NCBI RefSeq assembly: GCF_029457495.1
Contig: NZ_CP120361.1
Span: forward strand, 806,001 to 870,000
DNA from: Chelativorans sp. AA-79
Lineage (GTDB): Bacteria > Pseudomonadota > Alphaproteobacteria > Rhizobiales > Rhizobiaceae
Reading direction: 5' to 3'
DNA length: 64,000 nt
The notes under the pieces are model-generated. The model was not told the DNA's origin and made no database searches. It was given only the letters and a program-made list of their open reading frames with translations. Shown here piece by piece: positions 61,833 to 64,000 of this stretch (positions are counted from its first letter, which is position 1; each line of letters begins with the position of its first letter). Both the position numbers and the translations under genes were made by a program.

Positions 61833-64000
61833 GGATGCGCTCCCCCTTCTCGTCGAAGAAGATCATGGAGGCCACCTCGACCTCAATCACACCGTCCGGC
61901 ATCGGCACGCAGAGCCGCTCACCCATCCTCTCACGGCCGTTTTCCAGCAATGCCAGCGCGATCGAGCGGCCGCAGTTCTCTGACCAGTAGGACGAGGTCA
62001 CATGGCCGATCATCCTCATGGGCACGGGCTGCTTGGGATCGGCGACGATCTGCGCGCCTTCCTCCAGCACGGTCTTCGGGTCCTTTGTCTTGAGGCCGAC
62101 GAGCTGCCGGCGCCCTTCGGCGACGAGATCCGGTCGCTTCACTCCACGAATGCCGACAAAGTCGGCCTTGCCCTTGGCGACCGCCCAGGAGAGGCCCGCG
62201 TCGTGGGGCGTCACGGTGCCGTCCGTGTCCTGGCCGACGATGATATAACCCTTTTCCGCGCGCAGCACGTGCATCGTCTCGGTGCCGTAGGCGCAGGCGC
62301 CATGCTTCTGCGCCTGAGCCCAGACCGCCTCCCATACCGCACGGCCATAATCGGCCGGCACGTTGATCTCGAAACCGCGCTCGCCGGTAAAGGAAACGCG
62401 GAAAAGCCGCGCCGGCACGCCGCACACTTTTCCTTCGCGCACGGACATGTGCGGCATCGCCTCATCGGACATATCGATCCCGTCCACCAGCGGCGCGACG
62501 ATGTCGCGGCTCTTCGGCCCCTGGACGGCGATAACCGCCCATTGCTCGGTGACCGAGGTGAGCCAGACCTCCAGATCCGGGAATTCGGTCTGGAGATAGT
62601 CCTCCATGTGATGGAGCACGCGCGGCGCACCGCCCGTCGTGGTCGTCACGTAGAAACGATCTTCCGCAAGCCGCCCCACCACGCCGTCGTCGTAGATGAA
62701 GCCGTCCTCGCGCAGCATGATGCCGTAGCGGCAGCGCCCGACCCCAAGCTTCTGCCAGGAGTTGGTGTAGAGGAGTTCGAGGAAGCGGGCGGCGTCCGGC
62801 CCGACGACCTCGATCTTGCCGAGCGTTGACGCATCGAAGATGCCCGCCGCCTCACGCACCGTGCGGCATTCGCGCGCTACGGCCCGGTGCATGTCCTCTC
62901 CCGTCCTCGGAAAGTACCACGCGCGCTTCCACTGGCCGACATCCTCGAATACAGCGCCGTTCTCCTCCGCCCAGGAATGAATGGGCGTGCGCCGCACCGG
63001 CTCGAAGAGCTCCCCCCGCGCATGCCCCGCCAGTGCACCGAAGGTGACCGGCGTATAGGGCGGACGGAAGGTGGTGAGCCCCACCTCGGGAATGGATTTG
63101 CCCAGCATCTCCGCGGCGATGGCGAGGCCGTGCAGGTTGGACGTCTTGCCCTGGTCGGTCGCCATGCCCGTCGTGGTGAAGCGCTTCACATGCTCGATGG
63201 AGCGCATGCCCTCGCGGACGGCCTGGCGAATGTCCTTCGCGGTCACGTCGTTCTGGAAGTCGACGAAGGCCATGGCGCCTTTCCGATGGCCGAGCGCGTC
63301 GCCAGCCATGCCCGGCGACCAGCAGTCGCCTGCGTGCGCGACGAGCTTGCGCGCCCTTCGCCTCGTCCCGGCACCGCTTTCCTTGGCCGCTTTCGCGCCG
63401 GCGGCGAGTGCCTCCTCCACCGTTTCCGCGAGCCCGATCGTTCCGTTGCAGGCGCCGACGGAGGTCGCGTCCTGCGTATATTGCCCCGGAAGGAAGCGCT
63501 GCGTGTCGGCGTCGAACGCAAGTTTTCCGCGTGATTGGGAAAAGAGGTGCACGGCGGGGGTCCAGCCGGACGAGGTGAGCAACGCATCCACCTCGATCTC
63601 GCGCCGCCAGCCTTCCTCGCGGTGAACGACGCAAACGCGATTTATGCGCAGCCTGCCCTCGGTGCCCACCACGTTGCAGCCGCGGAGCACCTCGATGTCG
63701 AGCGACTTCGCGTCCTCGAGATACGTACCTTGCGGATTGTCCCGCCAATCGATGATGACGGGAACCGCGACGCCACTCCTTTTCAGGTCGAGCGCTGCCG
63801 CATATGCCGAATCCTCCGCCGTGAAGACCGCGACCTTGCTGCCGACGGCCACGCCGAAATGGTTGAGATAAGCACGCGCTGCGGAAGCAAGCATGATGCC
63901 CGGCCGGTCGTTCTGCGGGAAGACCATGTGCCGCTCGATGGCGCCCGTGGCGAGCACGACACGCTTGGCCCGCACCTGCCACAGCCGTTCGCGCGGGGCA
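61825..64000 (-). CDS. soxA: Sarcosine oxidase alpha subunit, C-terminal part, 5' end outside window
   Basis: About 725 codons of the usual 1000 are visible; the N-terminus lies to the right of the window. The present part contains the FAD/NAD domain (VLATGAIERHMVFPQNDRPG, ACNGTIGLAETVEEALAAG) and the complete C-terminal GcvT-like folate domain (FGALAGHARGELFEPVRRTP, FDASTLGKIEVVGPDAARFL, GLSWAVAKGKADFVG). SoxBDAG oxidises sarcosine to glycine, passing the methyl group to tetrahydrofolate. The frame is intact throughout. soxB and soxD should lie further right. Confidence 0.95.
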   Translation of the reverse strand, partial: APRERLWQVRAKRVVLATGAIERHMVFPQNDRPGIMLASAARAYLNHFGVAVGSKVAVFTAEDSAYAAALDLKRSGVAVPVIIDWRDNPQGTYLEDAKSLDIEVLRGCNVVGTEGRLRINRVCVVHREEGWRREIEVDALLTSSGWTPAVHLFSQSRGKLAFDADTQRFLPGQYTQDATSVGACNGTIGLAETVEEALAAGAKAAKESGAGTRRRARKLVAHAGDCWSPGMAGDALGHRKGAMAFVDFQNDVTAKDIRQAVREGMRSIEHVKRFTTTGMATDQGKTSNLHGLAIAAEMLGKSIPEVGLTTFRPPYTPVTFGALAGHARGELFEPVRRTPIHSWAEENGAVFEDVGQWKRAWYFPRTGEDMHRAVARECRTVREAAGIFDASTLGKIEVVGPDAARFLELLYTNSWQKLGVGRCRYGIMLREDGFIYDDGVVGRLAEDRFYVTTTTGGAPRVLHHMEDYLQTEFPDLEVWLTSVTEQWAVIAVQGPKSRDIVAPLVDGIDMSDEAMPHMSVREGKVCGVPARLFRVSFTGERGFEINVPADYGRAVWEAVWAQAQKHGACAYGTETMHVLRAEKGYIIVGQDTDGTVTPHDAGLSWAVAKGKADFVGIRGVKRPDLVAEGRRQLVGLKTKDPKTVLEEGAQIVADPKQPVPMRMIGHVTSSYWSENCGRSIALALLENGRERMGERLCVPMPDGVIEVEVASMIFFDEKGERIHG

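Overview
The window is GC-rich chromosomal DNA, densely packed with genes, from an alphaproteobacterium. It most probably comes from the Hyphomicrobiales (Rhizobiales), perhaps near Phyllobacteriaceae. The pointers are rhizobial-style palindromic intergenic repeats (9804-9846, 14380-14538, 23054-23154, 60818-60922), sigma-EcfG-type GGAAC-N16/17-CGTT promoters, an ExoD-family protein, a fused indolepyruvate oxidoreductase and sarcosine oxidase soxA/soxG. I saw no rRNA, tRNA or CRISPR. The genus cannot be fixed from the sequence alone.

Layout. 1-4815: a MerR metal regulator with its divergent operator, a LacI regulator with a probable CTG start, a DMT exporter with a MarR regulator, a creatininase-family hydrolase and an exported intradiol dioxygenase. 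4995-7721: a CobW-type zinc GTPase with a His-rich loop, its WD40 partner, and a UdgX-type uracil-DNA glycosylase. 8460-22331: a large purine-degradation cluster. 22392-23056: a VapBC toxin-antitoxin pair. 23154-26870: the last steps of the beta-ketoadipate pathway (CoA transferase, thiolase) with a divergent IclR regulator. 27400-30161: xylBA. 30352-36590: a 2-hydroxyacid dehydrogenase, a small Inh-like secreted protein, a class I amidotransferase, and a TRAP transporter whose binding protein is convergent to the dctQ-dctM-exoD operon. 36986-40462: fused indolepyruvate ferredoxin oxidoreductase. 40529-48000: a GGDEF-EAL protein, a FeeM/LuxI-like acyltransferase, a DUF3096 peptide and a block of small, probably stress-induced genes. 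48034-53703: a caa3-type cytochrome oxidase operon. 53914-58214: an RND efflux pair. 58329-61232: MaoC, SDR, an IS630 element and a tandem FPASD-motif protein. 61287-64000: soxG and part of soxA.

How the genes work together. The purine cluster runs from guanine (GuaD) through xanthine (XdhABC), urate (PuuD), 5-hydroxyisourate (UraH), OHCU and allantoin (PuuE-UraD fusion) to ureidoglycine (AllE) and ureidoglycolate (AllA), giving glyoxylate, ammonia and urea. A glycerate kinase beside it fits glyoxylate recovery. Allantoate amidohydrolase (AllC) is not in the window. Two divergent promoter regions of this cluster share the same 13-mer, which suggests one regulator, probably the embedded LysR protein.

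The most interesting pattern is a set of four exact GGAAC-N16/17-CGTT promoters. They lie in front of an oxidoreductase operon, a CBS-domain gene, the FPASD-repeat gene and the whole cytochrome oxidase operon, the last with an apparently leaderless start. This suggests that the 44-61 kb region is largely a general-stress-response regulon.
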